DNA of 8,549 bases from a bacterium (GTDB lineage: Bacteria; Zhuqueibacterota; Zhuqueibacteria; Thermofontimicrobiales; Thermofontimicrobiaceae). The notes beneath the pieces are model-generated. The model had not been told where the DNA came from and searched no databases. It saw nothing but the letters and a program-made list of their open reading frames with translations. The stretch's first letter is position 1. The number at the start of each line of letters is the position of its first letter. Location: positions 1 to 8,549 of the forward strand of contig DSAU01000529.1 of the NCBI GenBank assembly GCA_011046315.1, written 5' to 3'. This document shows, piece after piece, positions 1 through 7,200 of this stretch. The translations under genes were made by a program, and so were the position numbers.

Positions 1-3000
1 TCCTGAATCTGTGAAAAGACAACCTTTTTTGAATTATAGACCCTGCCAATACTAAAGGTATCTATCTGCGCTTTGCCGGCGATGAGGCCGCTTTCATAAT
101 GATCGGGCTTTGCGATGACAGCTCCCGTTTCGACCAGAAAAGTTTTCGGCTGATCAGATGCGTAGCTATTGATGTCCAGGGTTGAGAAATCATAATTGAA
201 ATATATCGTTACGCATTCACCGGCTTGGATATTAATGGGCGGTTGAAAGTTGGCTTGGATCACGCCGTTGTCGTTCGCATATTTTCCGTTATAGATGTTG
301 ACGCCAGCTTTGAAAACATTCACTTCCTCAATATCTGCCGCTTCATCACCGGTTCCCGACGACTTGAAGTTGATCCTGCTGACGGTCCAGTCGTCGACTT
401 CACTGGCGCATAATGTCACCGGCAGTATGACAAATTTTTTCTCTTCATTGATCTGGCTGGCGCAGTAAACCCTTTTGTCCTCAGTTCCGGAAACCGTCAA
501 CATAAGCTCTTCGAAATGGGCGGTGGCAATTTTATCTCTATCCATAGTGACGCCAACTATTAAATCTTTCCCGGATGCATCGCCGGTCCACTCTTTGAAG
601 AACCATCCTTGCTCCTGGTTGGGCACTGCCATAAGATTAACGTGCGCTCCTTTGTTATAGCGGTGGGAACCCGGCGCGGGAATGGTGCTGCATCCTGCCT
701 CTGCCGCTTCGGGCGGTTCAACAGCCATGGTCAGGTCAACTTTCTGCGGCTCATGAGGCGGATAAACCACGATCTCGGTCAATTTCGTTCCCTTGCTGCC
801 CTCGGTGGATTGCTGGTATTTTGGACCATTATTGACAACGGCATAGGTTTTGGGTTCGTCGCCAAAACTTTTTAGCAGCGAGTTGCTCGAAAAAGCGGGC
901 GTTCGGGTAAACAGCGTAATCTCAACCGGCTCCGGCATTGCGGCGGAAGGCCCGGGGAAGAACTCTTGTAAGGAAGCATCCCAGCGATAGGAAATCATCG
1001 AGCCAGCGTCCGGCAGGGCGGCGAAAACATAACCGCGAAAATAGGCAATGTCGGCGAGGGGCGAATCTAAAAACGGGCTGGCTTTGATCCTTGCCGGATT
1101 GGCCGGATCGCTGACATCAAAAACTTCGATCAGACCATCACTGCCCGATGAGCCGCCGGTGAACAGCAGGTTGCCGGCAGGATGCAGGTTATGAATTTTA
1201 TTTCCGACAGCGATTTGCTGATCCGACAATAACACCGGATTTGCTGCATCACTTACATCGATGACTTGGAAATAACCCTGCTCATTGCCGGAACCATCGC
1301 CATTATTGGAAGCAACAAAAAGTGTGTTGCTGTTTTCCGACAGCGACAAGGCCGTTCCGGGATAGAATAATGTGAAGGTAGTTATTTCGGACGGCGCAGC
1401 CGGATTGCCGTAATCGACGATTTTTAGATCCGTGGAATTGTAGAGCGCAAGATAAAGCGTGTTATTTCGCGTCGCCGCATCCATAACCGGCGCTCCGGCA
1501 TCGAAGCTCCCTACTAATTGAAGCGAGGCGTCGTAAATGTTTAACAAATTGTCTCTGTCGCATACAAACAAATAGTTCCCATCGTTAAAAATCTTATCTG
1601 CCTTTGCAATATCAATCGAGCTGTTAAAGATGGGGACACCGGTTTCATCAACATCATAAACCCATAGCTTATCATTGCCAACCGAGTAGAGCTTATTGTC
1701 GAAAGCCGTGTTGCCGCGAATGATTGATGGCTCGAATACGCCTAATGCTATTGATGGTGCGGCAGGGATGGTGTAATCCACTTCATAAAGCGAACCAGAG
1801 TCAGTTAGAAACAATGAATTGGCATAATAGCCCGAGAACTTGAAATTTCCCACGCCGTCAGGATTAAAATTAGCAAGCTCTGCCGGTGTAAGCGGGTTGC
1901 TAATATCAACAGCAACAATATCAAAGTCGGTTGTTTTCAGAAAAGCCGTTGGATTATTTGAAAGCAGCATATCGTCATAAAAACTATATACCCCATTTCC
2001 GAAAGCAGCAGCTTCAAACGGCGACTGCGGATCTGAGATATCAATAACTTTTAATCCTTGCAAGTTAGTACAGGCGACATAAGCGTAATCTCCGGCTACG
2101 GTAATCTTTTCCAAATCCGCTATGGCTATACTTCCCCTTTCGATAAAGGAATTGTTGCTTATCTCATATACGGTTAATTTTTGTTGCGGAGTTTTGAGCA
2201 ATACATAAACATAATTTCCGGCAGCGGCAATGTCCACAATATCGGCTGACAACTCGGATTTGTATACCAGGGAACCAGGAGATGGAAGCTCAAATAACAG
2301 GATTTTTTCAAGCGCTCCCCAACTCGTACTTTGCTGGGTAAGGACTATCAAAAAATCACCACCCCCGGCAACAGAGCTAACAGCCAATTTCATAATACCC
2401 CTTGACAAGATCCTGGTCGTTGTGTACCAACCGGCAATAAACGGTCTGTCTTTGTTTGAAACATTGATAAATTCGATTCTTTTGTTAAAATTTTCATTCT
2501 GCCCGGGATAATAAAGGTAGAGAAAATCATTAAAGACTAATCCGTTTTGCGGCTCTGAAGGCAGCAGCCTGGAGGATCGTTTTCGTTTGTTATCCGCCAG
2601 ATCAAGTATGTTCAGGTCGTGTGCCCGGAATTCGTACAAAAAATTATTCTCCACCATCGCACGATGAAGCCATCCGCCTATCGAAGCTCTATTCTGAAGC
2701 AGGATTCTATCCGGCAGCGGCGTGCCGGTGATGTCCACAAAAAGAATCGAATTGGTCTTCTGCTCCACCGCCACGGCGATGATTTTACCCGGGTAATCAG
2801 GATGGTTGTCGATTATCTCCAATCCGCCGGACAAACAGCTATCCGGTCGCGCCAGCGCCGCGGTTACATCGATGGTGTGATAAATGAGTCCGTCCCAGAC
2901 ATTGACTTGTGAAAGCCGGAACTGACCGTAGCTCCAGGGTTCGGCAAACCACAGGTAAGGATCCTGCGCTCCGGTGAAGCGGTCGAAAGCCAGACCATAA

Positions 3001-3071
3001 GGTTTAGCGTAGCTGACGGGATTGGGCAGCGAAAATATGGTTGCGCCAGTGGCGGGATCGATTCGCAGCAC
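1..3071 (-). CDS. LVIVD/beta-propeller secreted protein, C-terminal part (frameshifted from 3610; 3' end outside window)
   Basis: This minus-strand frame has no stop from 3104 to the left edge. I read it through all lines and every triplet is open. The nominal start is a GTG at 3071, but it is really the continuation of the signal-peptide gene starting at 3610, separated from it by a one-base frame break. Features in order: propeller-like sequence (RIDPATGATIF and YGLAFD near 3060-2985). Then come several LVIVD-type motifs: LKVIDISDPQSP near 2050, IVAVDISNPLTPAEL near 1910, FQVIDVSDAANP near 1265, and IEVFDVSDPANPARI near 1115. An InlB-B/'bacterial repeat' module follows at about 660-515 (GWFFKEWTGDASG, then VTMDRDKIATAHF). 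The last part, about 500-1, is a beta-rich domain I cannot name (VNIYNGKY, INIQAGECVTIYFNYDF). LVIVD repeats are a known family of extracellular propeller-like repeats. Binding or surface display is inference; no catalytic motif was seen. A C-terminal sorting domain may lie beyond the window. Confidence 0.8.
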   Translation of the reverse strand, partial: MLRIDPATGATIFSLPNPVSYAKPYGLAFDRFTGAQDPYLWFAEPWSYGQFRLSQVNVWDGLIYHTIDVTAALARPDSCLSGGLEIIDNHPDYPGKIIAVAVEQKTNSILFVDITGTPLPDRILLQNRASIGGWLHRAMVENNFLYEFRAHDLNILDLADNKRKRSSRLLPSEPQNGLVFNDFLYLYYPGQNENFNKRIEFINVSNKDRPFIAGWYTTTRILSRGIMKLAVSSVAGGGDFLIVLTQQSTSWGALEKILLFELPSPGSLVYKSELSADIVDIAAAGNYVYVLLKTPQQKLTVYEISNNSFIERGSIAIADLEKITVAGDYAYVACTNLQGLKVIDISDPQSPFEAAAFGNGVYSFYDDMLLSNNPTAFLKTTDFDIVAVDISNPLTPAELANFNPDGVGNFKFSGYYANSLFLTDSGSLYEVDYTIPAAPSIALGVFEPSIIRGNTAFDNKLYSVGNDKLWVYDVDETGVPIFNSSIDIAKADKIFNDGNYLFVCDRDNLLNIYDASLQLVGSFDAGAPVMDAATRNNTLYLALYNSTDLKIVDYGNPAAPSEITTFTLFYPGTALSLSENSNTLFVASNNGDGSGNEQGYFQVIDVSDAANPVLLSDQQIAVGNKIHNLHPAGNLLFTGGSSGSDGLIEVFDVSDPANPARIKASPFLDSPLADIAYFRGYVFAALPDAGSMISYRWDASLQEFFPGPSAAMPEPVEITLFTRTPAFSSNSLLKSFGDEPKTYAVVNNGPKYQQSTEGSKGTKLTEIVVYPPHEPQKVDLTMAVEPPEAAEAGCSTIPAPGSHRYNKGAHVNLMAVPNQEQGWFFKEWTGDASGKDLIVGVTMDRDKIATAHFEELMLTVSGTEDKRVYCASQINEEKKFVILPVTLCASEVDDWTVSRINFKSSGTGDEAADIEEVNVFKAGVNIYNGKYANDNGVIQANFQPPINIQAGECVTIYFNYDFSTLDINSYASDQPKTFLVETGAVIAKPDHYESGLIAGKAQIDTFSIGRVYNSKKVVFSQIQ

Positions 3072-3610
3072 CGGGCCTGCTGACCGTTGGCTGACCAGAT
3101 TACATTATCCACCGCATCATAAGCCAATCCCCGGTGAATTGCGTTTTGGGTATTGGTAATCGAACCGGTTATCTGGAACGTATTAGGATCAATTTTTTTG
3201 ATGGTATTGTCCTCGCTCGCCAGGATGGAGCTGCCGTCAAACGCCAGGTCTCGGAAGCCCAAGCCGGTAGTCGATCCCTGCGGAAAAGACTGCACCAATG
3301 TGCCGTCAAAATTGTAAACATAGAATTTGTTGTCAACGACGTCAGCGGAATCCTCGCCGACGGAAACGATGACTTTATCACCGACCACGGTGACTCCCAC
3401 CGTACCATCCTTATCTGTAGCAAACGAGTATAGGATATCGCCGGCTTTGAGCGTGTAATTCAAGGCGTAGATGTTTCTGTCCTCTTTTTGTGAAAAACTC
3501 GAACGATAATTTTCTTCTGAACTGTCCATCGCTCCGGAGAATGAGAACAATAACATCCCCATCGATAAACAAGCGATAAGTGTTCTTCCAAAGGTGATTT
3601 GGCGTTTCAT
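2864..3610 (-). CDS. Signal-peptide beta-propeller protein, N-terminal part of the frameshifted LVIVD gene
   Basis: The start is ATG at 3610 because AAGGAGG (3622-3616) lies five bases upstream and the protein begins with a clear signal peptide: MKRQ, a hydrophobic core LIACLSMGMLLFSFSGA, and likely cleavage near residue 27. The same frame is open back to an ATG at 3820, but that extension runs through the palindromic repeat and into the GxxExxY gene, so it is rejected. An ATG at 3643 has no good ribosome binding site. Residues ~45-178 read as propeller blades (KFYVYNFDGTLVQSF, GFRDLAFDGSSILASED, IKKIDPNTFQITGSI, HRGLAYDAVDNVIWSANG). After SANGQQ the frame turns into non-propeller sequence (ARCCESIP) and stops at 2864. 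The propeller pattern continues in the neighbouring frame (GPVLRIDPATG), so residues past ~178 are a frameshift artefact. The intact protein would be at least ~1200 residues, probably exported across the inner membrane by Sec. Confidence 0.75.
   Translation of the reverse strand: MKRQITFGRTLIACLSMGMLLFSFSGAMDSSEENYRSSFSQKEDRNIYALNYTLKAGDILYSFATDKDGTVGVTVVGDKVIVSVGEDSADVVDNKFYVYNFDGTLVQSFPQGSTTGLGFRDLAFDGSSILASEDNTIKKIDPNTFQITGSITNTQNAIHRGLAYDAVDNVIWSANGQQARCCESIPPLAQPYFRCPIPSATLNLMVWLSTASPERRILTCGLPNPGATVSSGFHKSMSGTDSFITPSM
3070..3080 (-). other. Frameshift site splitting the LVIVD protein gene
   Basis: On the minus strand the frame from 3610 encodes ...VIWSANGQQ and then loses its propeller pattern. 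The frame one base back resumes with GPVLRIDPATGATIF and stays open to the left edge. Adding one G to the GG before the CCC run (CAG CAG GGC CCG GTG) gives NGQQGPVLRIDP, a smooth join. The break is therefore equivalent to one missing base in a short G/C run. No classic X XXY YYZ slippery heptamer is visible, so a real one-base deletion or a sequencing/assembly error is likelier than programmed frameshifting. Confidence 0.75.
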
Positions 3611-3615
3611 GATGG

Positions 3616-3622
3616 CCTCCTT
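3616..3622 (-). promoter_or_regulatory. Ribosome binding site of the LVIVD protein gene
   Basis: AAGGAGG on the minus strand, five bases before the ATG at 3610. It is the strongest Shine-Dalgarno match I noticed in the window and decides the start in favour of MKRQ rather than the ATGs at 3643 or 3820. It overlaps the first two bases of the sorting-tail-like sequence at 3621-3653. Confidence 0.75.
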
Positions 3623-3653
3623 GATTGATTGAAAATAACCTTCCATCTTGATC
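3621..3653 (-). repeat. Sorting-domain-tail-like sequence (second copy at 4280-4312)
   Basis: This 33-base stretch matches 4280-4312, inside the last codons of the beta-helix gene, at 27 of 33 positions without gaps and in the same orientation. Read on the minus strand it gives IKMEGYFQSIKEA, against IKMGDYFQSIKKM in the beta-helix protein. It lies directly between palindromic repeat L and the start of the LVIVD gene, in that gene's frame but upstream of its true start. It may be the leftover 3' end of a vanished T9SS-cargo gene, or a duplication made when the intervening element arrived. Confidence 0.6.
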
Positions 3654-3743
3654 GATTTTAATAGCACACGGATAACGCGGATGACACAGATTTTCGCGGA
3701 TTGTAATCTGCGTTTATCCGCATAATCCGTGTAATCTACGTTC
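3652..3743. repeat. Palindromic repeat, copy L
   Basis: This ~92-base sequence is repeated, same orientation, at 4150-4238 on the other side of the GxxExxY gene. The two share a 21-base identical core (3679-3699 and 4175-4195), the outer block TCGATTTTAATA and the end CGTTC. Internally it is an imperfect palindrome of short units: ACGGATAA, CGCGGATGA, CACAGATTTT, CGCGGATT on one arm, then the same type of unit inverted (AATCTGCG, TTTATCCGCA, TAATCCGTG, TAATCTACG). It starts seven bases after the GxxExxY stop codon in the transcribed direction and could fold into a long hairpin in RNA or a cruciform in DNA. No U-run follows, so it is not a clear terminator. Confidence 0.85.
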
Positions 3744-3749
3744 TTTAAA

Positions 3750-4124
3750 TTATTTCCTGTCATTGCTAAAAATCTTTCTTTTAAACTCTGCCTTTCTGCC
3801 GAAATTGAGCAACAGACCAACCTCGATTTTGGTGGCTTTCAGATAGTTAATCAATTGTGCTTCATGCTCCTCACAAAGGCTCTCGCAAGCCTTTAATTCC
3901 ACAATCACCAATCTCTCTACTAATAAATCCGCGTAGTAATCTCCTACTTCTTCACTCTCATAGTAAACTCTGATATTTTTTTGTTGCTGAACGTCGCATC
4001 CCATCTTGCGTAATTCAACTACCATGGCATTCTCATAAACTTTTTCCAGGAATCCAAAACCGAGTGTGTTATTCACCTTGTAAAATGCATTTATTATCTT
4101 TTCTGTCAAATCTGAATATAGCAT
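3750..4124 (-). CDS. GxxExxY protein (PDDEXK_3-type nuclease-fold family)
   Basis: A complete 124-residue protein, close to the usual length of the GxxExxY family (Pfam PDDEXK_3). The naming motif is GFLEKVY, with G24, E27 and Y30, after a helical N-terminus (LTEKIINAFYKVNNTLG). The PD-(D/E)xK-like core follows: D66 in YYADLLV, then E76 and K78 in VIVELKA. The conserved C-terminal block is HEAQLINYLKAT followed by VGLLLNFG (residues ~87-109). All residues expected of an active metal-dependent nuclease-like fold are present. The family's biological role is not established to my knowledge; nuclease activity is inferred from the fold. The start ATG has an AGGAA-type ribosome binding site, and the protein begins at the usual family position (LYSDLTEKI). 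It is cytoplasmic, with no signal peptide or membrane segment. It sits alone between two palindromic repeats and between two unrelated secreted-protein genes, which suggests a self-contained cassette rather than an operon member. Confidence 0.92.
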   Translation of the reverse strand: MLYSDLTEKIINAFYKVNNTLGFGFLEKVYENAMVVELRKMGCDVQQQKNIRVYYESEEVGDYYADLLVERLVIVELKACESLCEEHEAQLINYLKATKIEVGLLLNFGRKAEFKRKIFSNDRK

Positions 4125-4129
4125 TTCCG

Positions 4130-4135
4130 TTCCTA
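4130..4135 (-). promoter_or_regulatory. Likely ribosome binding site of the GxxExxY gene
   Basis: TAGGAA on the minus strand, five bases before the ATG at 4124. It is a moderate match. It supports starting at MLYSDLTEK, which also fits the normal N-terminus of the family. Confidence 0.5.
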
Positions 4136-4149
4136 CAAGAATGTTTGCC

Positions 4150-4238
4150 TCGATTTTAATATCTCGGATAACGTGGATGACACAGATTTTCGCGGTTTTT
4201 ATCCGTGCGCATCCGCGTAATCCGTGTTATCCGCGTTC
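4150..4238. repeat. Palindromic repeat, copy R
   Basis: This is the direct-orientation partner of the copy at 3652-3743, occupying most of the 133-base gap between the beta-helix gene and the GxxExxY gene. It shares the core at 4175-4195, TCGATTTTAATA at one end and CGTTC at the other. It differs by scattered substitutions and small indels (for example one base lost after CGCGG and three bases fewer near 4162). The units are cleaner here than in L: on the inverted arm they read CGCGGATAA, CACGGATTA, CGCGGATGCG, CACGGATAA on the minus strand. The divergence between L and R argues against a very recent insertion. Confidence 0.85.
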
Positions 4239-4257
4239 CATAGTCACAGGTCATCAT

Positions 4258-7200
4258 TTATTTTAAAACCACCATCTTTTTAATCGACTGAAAATAATCT
4301 CCCATCTTTATCCGGTAAAAATACAAGCCAGATGGTATATTAACGGCGCTGAATTTCACCTTGTATTGGCCCGGCAAATATTCGCCATTGACCAGTTCGG
4401 CTGTTTTCCTGCCGGTAACATCATATACTATTATTTCAACCAGGCAGGATTTTGCCACGTGAAAATCAATGGTCGTTTCCGGATTAAATGGATTTGGGTA
4501 ATTTTGAAAGACAGCAAACTCGGACGGGATTTGGGCAATTTTTTCCGGTTCGACAGCCGTCACAGTGGCAATGATGACAATCGCCGTATCGTTCACTTGT
4601 GCATCGTATAAATCGGCCACGCTCACCCAAAAGCTGCCCGTATCGCTGCCGGCGATGTATTGGCCGTTGCTGTCTATATCTCCACCCGTTGCCTGCCAAA
4701 AAGGAAAGACTTCAACCTCGTTGCCGACAGTATCTTTTCCGATAGCTGCAAATTGTTGCACAGCGCCGGGCTTGACTTGAAGCGAGTCAGGAGAAATTTC
4801 AATATCGGATAGTAAAGGAAGAACGCGAGCTATGGCCGAATCGGACAAGCCGCTCACCGGCTCTTTTGCTATGATCGAATATCTGCCGGGATCAACGTTC
4901 GCATAATACATGCCGTTCTCATCGATTGTGCCACCATTTGTGCTCCAGTCGACCACCACATCGACCGGCGATTGCAGCGAATCATATCCGGAGACAGAAA
5001 ACTGTTGGCTTTGCCCGGCACGCAAAACAGCGGAATCCGGAGCAACAGTGATCGAGGCCAGGGTGGAATTGTAGGTGATCACGTAAAAAGAATCCGCATC
5101 AACAAGGGTTGGATCCGCCTGGGAAACGGCAGATATTTTTACTTTGTTAAGAACACCGGATGGAGCGTTAGCGGGCGTCGAAAAAGTAATGACGGTATCG
5201 GCGCCCATGCTGTCTTTGAGCGCGACGGCCATTTCCGTTGGGCATGTGATCCAGCTTGATGAATCGGCGGTTATGGTCACATTGACCACATCTTCCAGGT
5301 TACTCCAATTTTGAAAAGAACAGAAAACCGAATCATCCTGTCCGCTGGCGAGGAAAAAGGTATCGGTTGCCGCCGACACGACCAAAGAAACAGCCTGATC
5401 GCGCCAGTTGGCGAAATTAACATTTGTGCTGACCTCATCGCCAGAACCGGGGCCGGCGCCACCGGGACCGGAGGGATCACCCCACCAATTGTCACTGGCG
5501 TCAACGGTGATTTCCGCATCGAGATTGTTGACACCCATGCCGCTGTTATCATAAATATTGTTTTTTTTGATAACCGGGTTGCTGTTCTCAAGCTTGATAG
5601 CATCACCCGCATCACCGTGAATGATATTGCCTGTAATCGTCGACGTGGAGTTTTTCAGATGAATCCCGGTAAAAAGACACCAGCTATTATAAATATGGTT
5701 GTTGATTAATTTATTGTTTGTTGTGTCCCCGACGATGCCTTGACAATTGTACCAAACGCGGTTATTTGAAATAGTATTATCAAAACTGGCCACCAGGTTA
5801 ATGCCGGTATAATTTGCCAGATCAATTTTGCCGGAGAATTCGGTGCCAATATAATTATTGGTAATTATATTATCACGAACATGCTGAATATAAATAGCAT
5901 TGGCTTCATTTCCGGAAATAAGATTTCTTTTATTTCCATAACCGCCAATAAAATTTCCATCGGCTCCTGATAAAATACCGATGCCGCTCTTATTAGGCAG
6001 TTTTACTACGCCGTCCCAACTTGTTCCGACATAGTTCCCCCAAATTTCATTTCCGGAGCTTCCTCTGCCATTTATGATTAGACCATAACCTTTATTTCCC
6101 GAAATGATGTTTTTTCCATCTTTATTCCAGTCGTTTCCAATTGTATTATTTTTTGCACCATCTCCAATCCATATACCATGCCATGCATTAGCAAGAGGAC
6201 GGCTGCCGTACAAATCGGTTCCAATGTAATTTCCCTCTACGGAATTATATTCTGTCCCTATTCCGGTTAATATTATTCCGGTCCCCCCGTTCCCGGAAAT
6301 CAGGTTCCCTTCCGGAAATCCTGTTCCGCCAATCTGGTTAAGGACTGCCGAATTCTGGATAAATACTCCAGAACTGTTTGGCAATTCCTTATCTCCATTC
6401 ACATTGGTTCCGATAAAATTACCAACAACAAGGTTTTCCATCGCGCCGTCAATGTTTACGCCTGCCCTATTATTTCCAGAAATGATATTTTTTTTACCAA
6501 AATAGCTTAAAGGGTCTTTCCCCTTGATCCCAATTTGGTTTCTACCGGCGCTATTGCGGATAACCACGCCATCCAATTTATTCGGCACAGATGACTGCCC
6601 ATTGATATCTGTTCCGATGTAATTACCAAATACATAATTTTCATCTGTGCCGCTGCCCTCAATAAGCACTCCCGCCTGTGTATTTCCGGAAATAATATTC
6701 CGTTCATTACTTTCAAAAACCTCTGTTTCAGCACCGATGATATTGTTTTTTGCGCCATTTATTATGCATATTCCGTTTTCATTTGCCAGAGCGGTTCCAT
6801 CCGATTTTAACCCGATATAGTTTCCTTTAATTCGATTGCGTTCGCTTCCTGCGCCATCGATGAGAACACCGCATTCAGTATTCCCGGAAATGATATTCAT
6901 TCTCCCGGAGCCGTTATGCCAGCCGATATCATTTATTGTCGAGGCGGATTTTATGTAGATTCCATTCTGGTTGCCCAGCGCCGACAAGCCCTCCTTATCC
7001 GTGCCAATGTAATTCCCCCAGATTTTAATCGAGTTCGATTCTATGATTTTGATTCCGGCTCCAGTGTTCCCCGAAATGATATTTCTCTCATTGTCATTTT
7101 CTCCGCCTATCAGCAAAGATTCAACATTGAGCTCCATATGAATACCATCCTCGTTGCCCAGACCGCTGTCACTTTCTTCATTGGTTCCAATGAAATTGCC

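Larger units (their letters stand above)
3652..4238 (-). mobile_element. Candidate small element: GxxExxY gene inside direct palindromic repeats
   Basis: The unit is repeat L, a 375-base GxxExxY gene filling nearly all the space between, and repeat R, about 587 bases in total, placed between two large secreted-protein genes. It has the shape of a compact gene cassette with matching ends in direct orientation. Outside it, copies of one 33-base sorting-tail sequence lie on both sides (3621-3653 and 4280-4312). There is no transposase, integrase or short target-site duplication that I can see, so mobility is inference. A REP-like, non-autonomous or chromosomally amplified repeat with a resident gene is equally possible. 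Confidence 0.35.

Noticed and set aside
225..875. Short plus-strand open frames at 225-413, 475-660 and 609-875
   Set aside because: They lie antisense to the continuous LVIVD protein frame, have no recognisable domain and no convincing ribosome binding site.
3070..3080. Programmed -1 ribosomal frameshift
   Set aside because: No slippery heptamer or obvious downstream stimulatory structure is visible; a missing base in a short G/C run explains the break more simply.
2230..3433. Plus-strand frames at 2230-2511, 2619-2912 and 3134-3433, and a minus-strand frame at 3169-3423
   Set aside because: They are shadows of the LVIVD gene; their translations show no family pattern.
3667..3743. Rho-independent terminators formed by the palindromic repeats
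   Set aside because: The arms are long and interrupted and no T-run follows on the transcribed strand. They may affect transcript ends, but the sequence does not support a terminator call.
3611..3820. N-terminal extension of the LVIVD gene starting at ATG 3820
   Set aside because: It runs through the palindromic repeat and overlaps the GxxExxY gene, while the ATG at 3610 has an AAGGAGG site and a clean signal peptide.
3652..4238. CRISPR array
   Set aside because: There are only two repeat copies, ~90 bases each, separated by a complete gene; no regular spacers.
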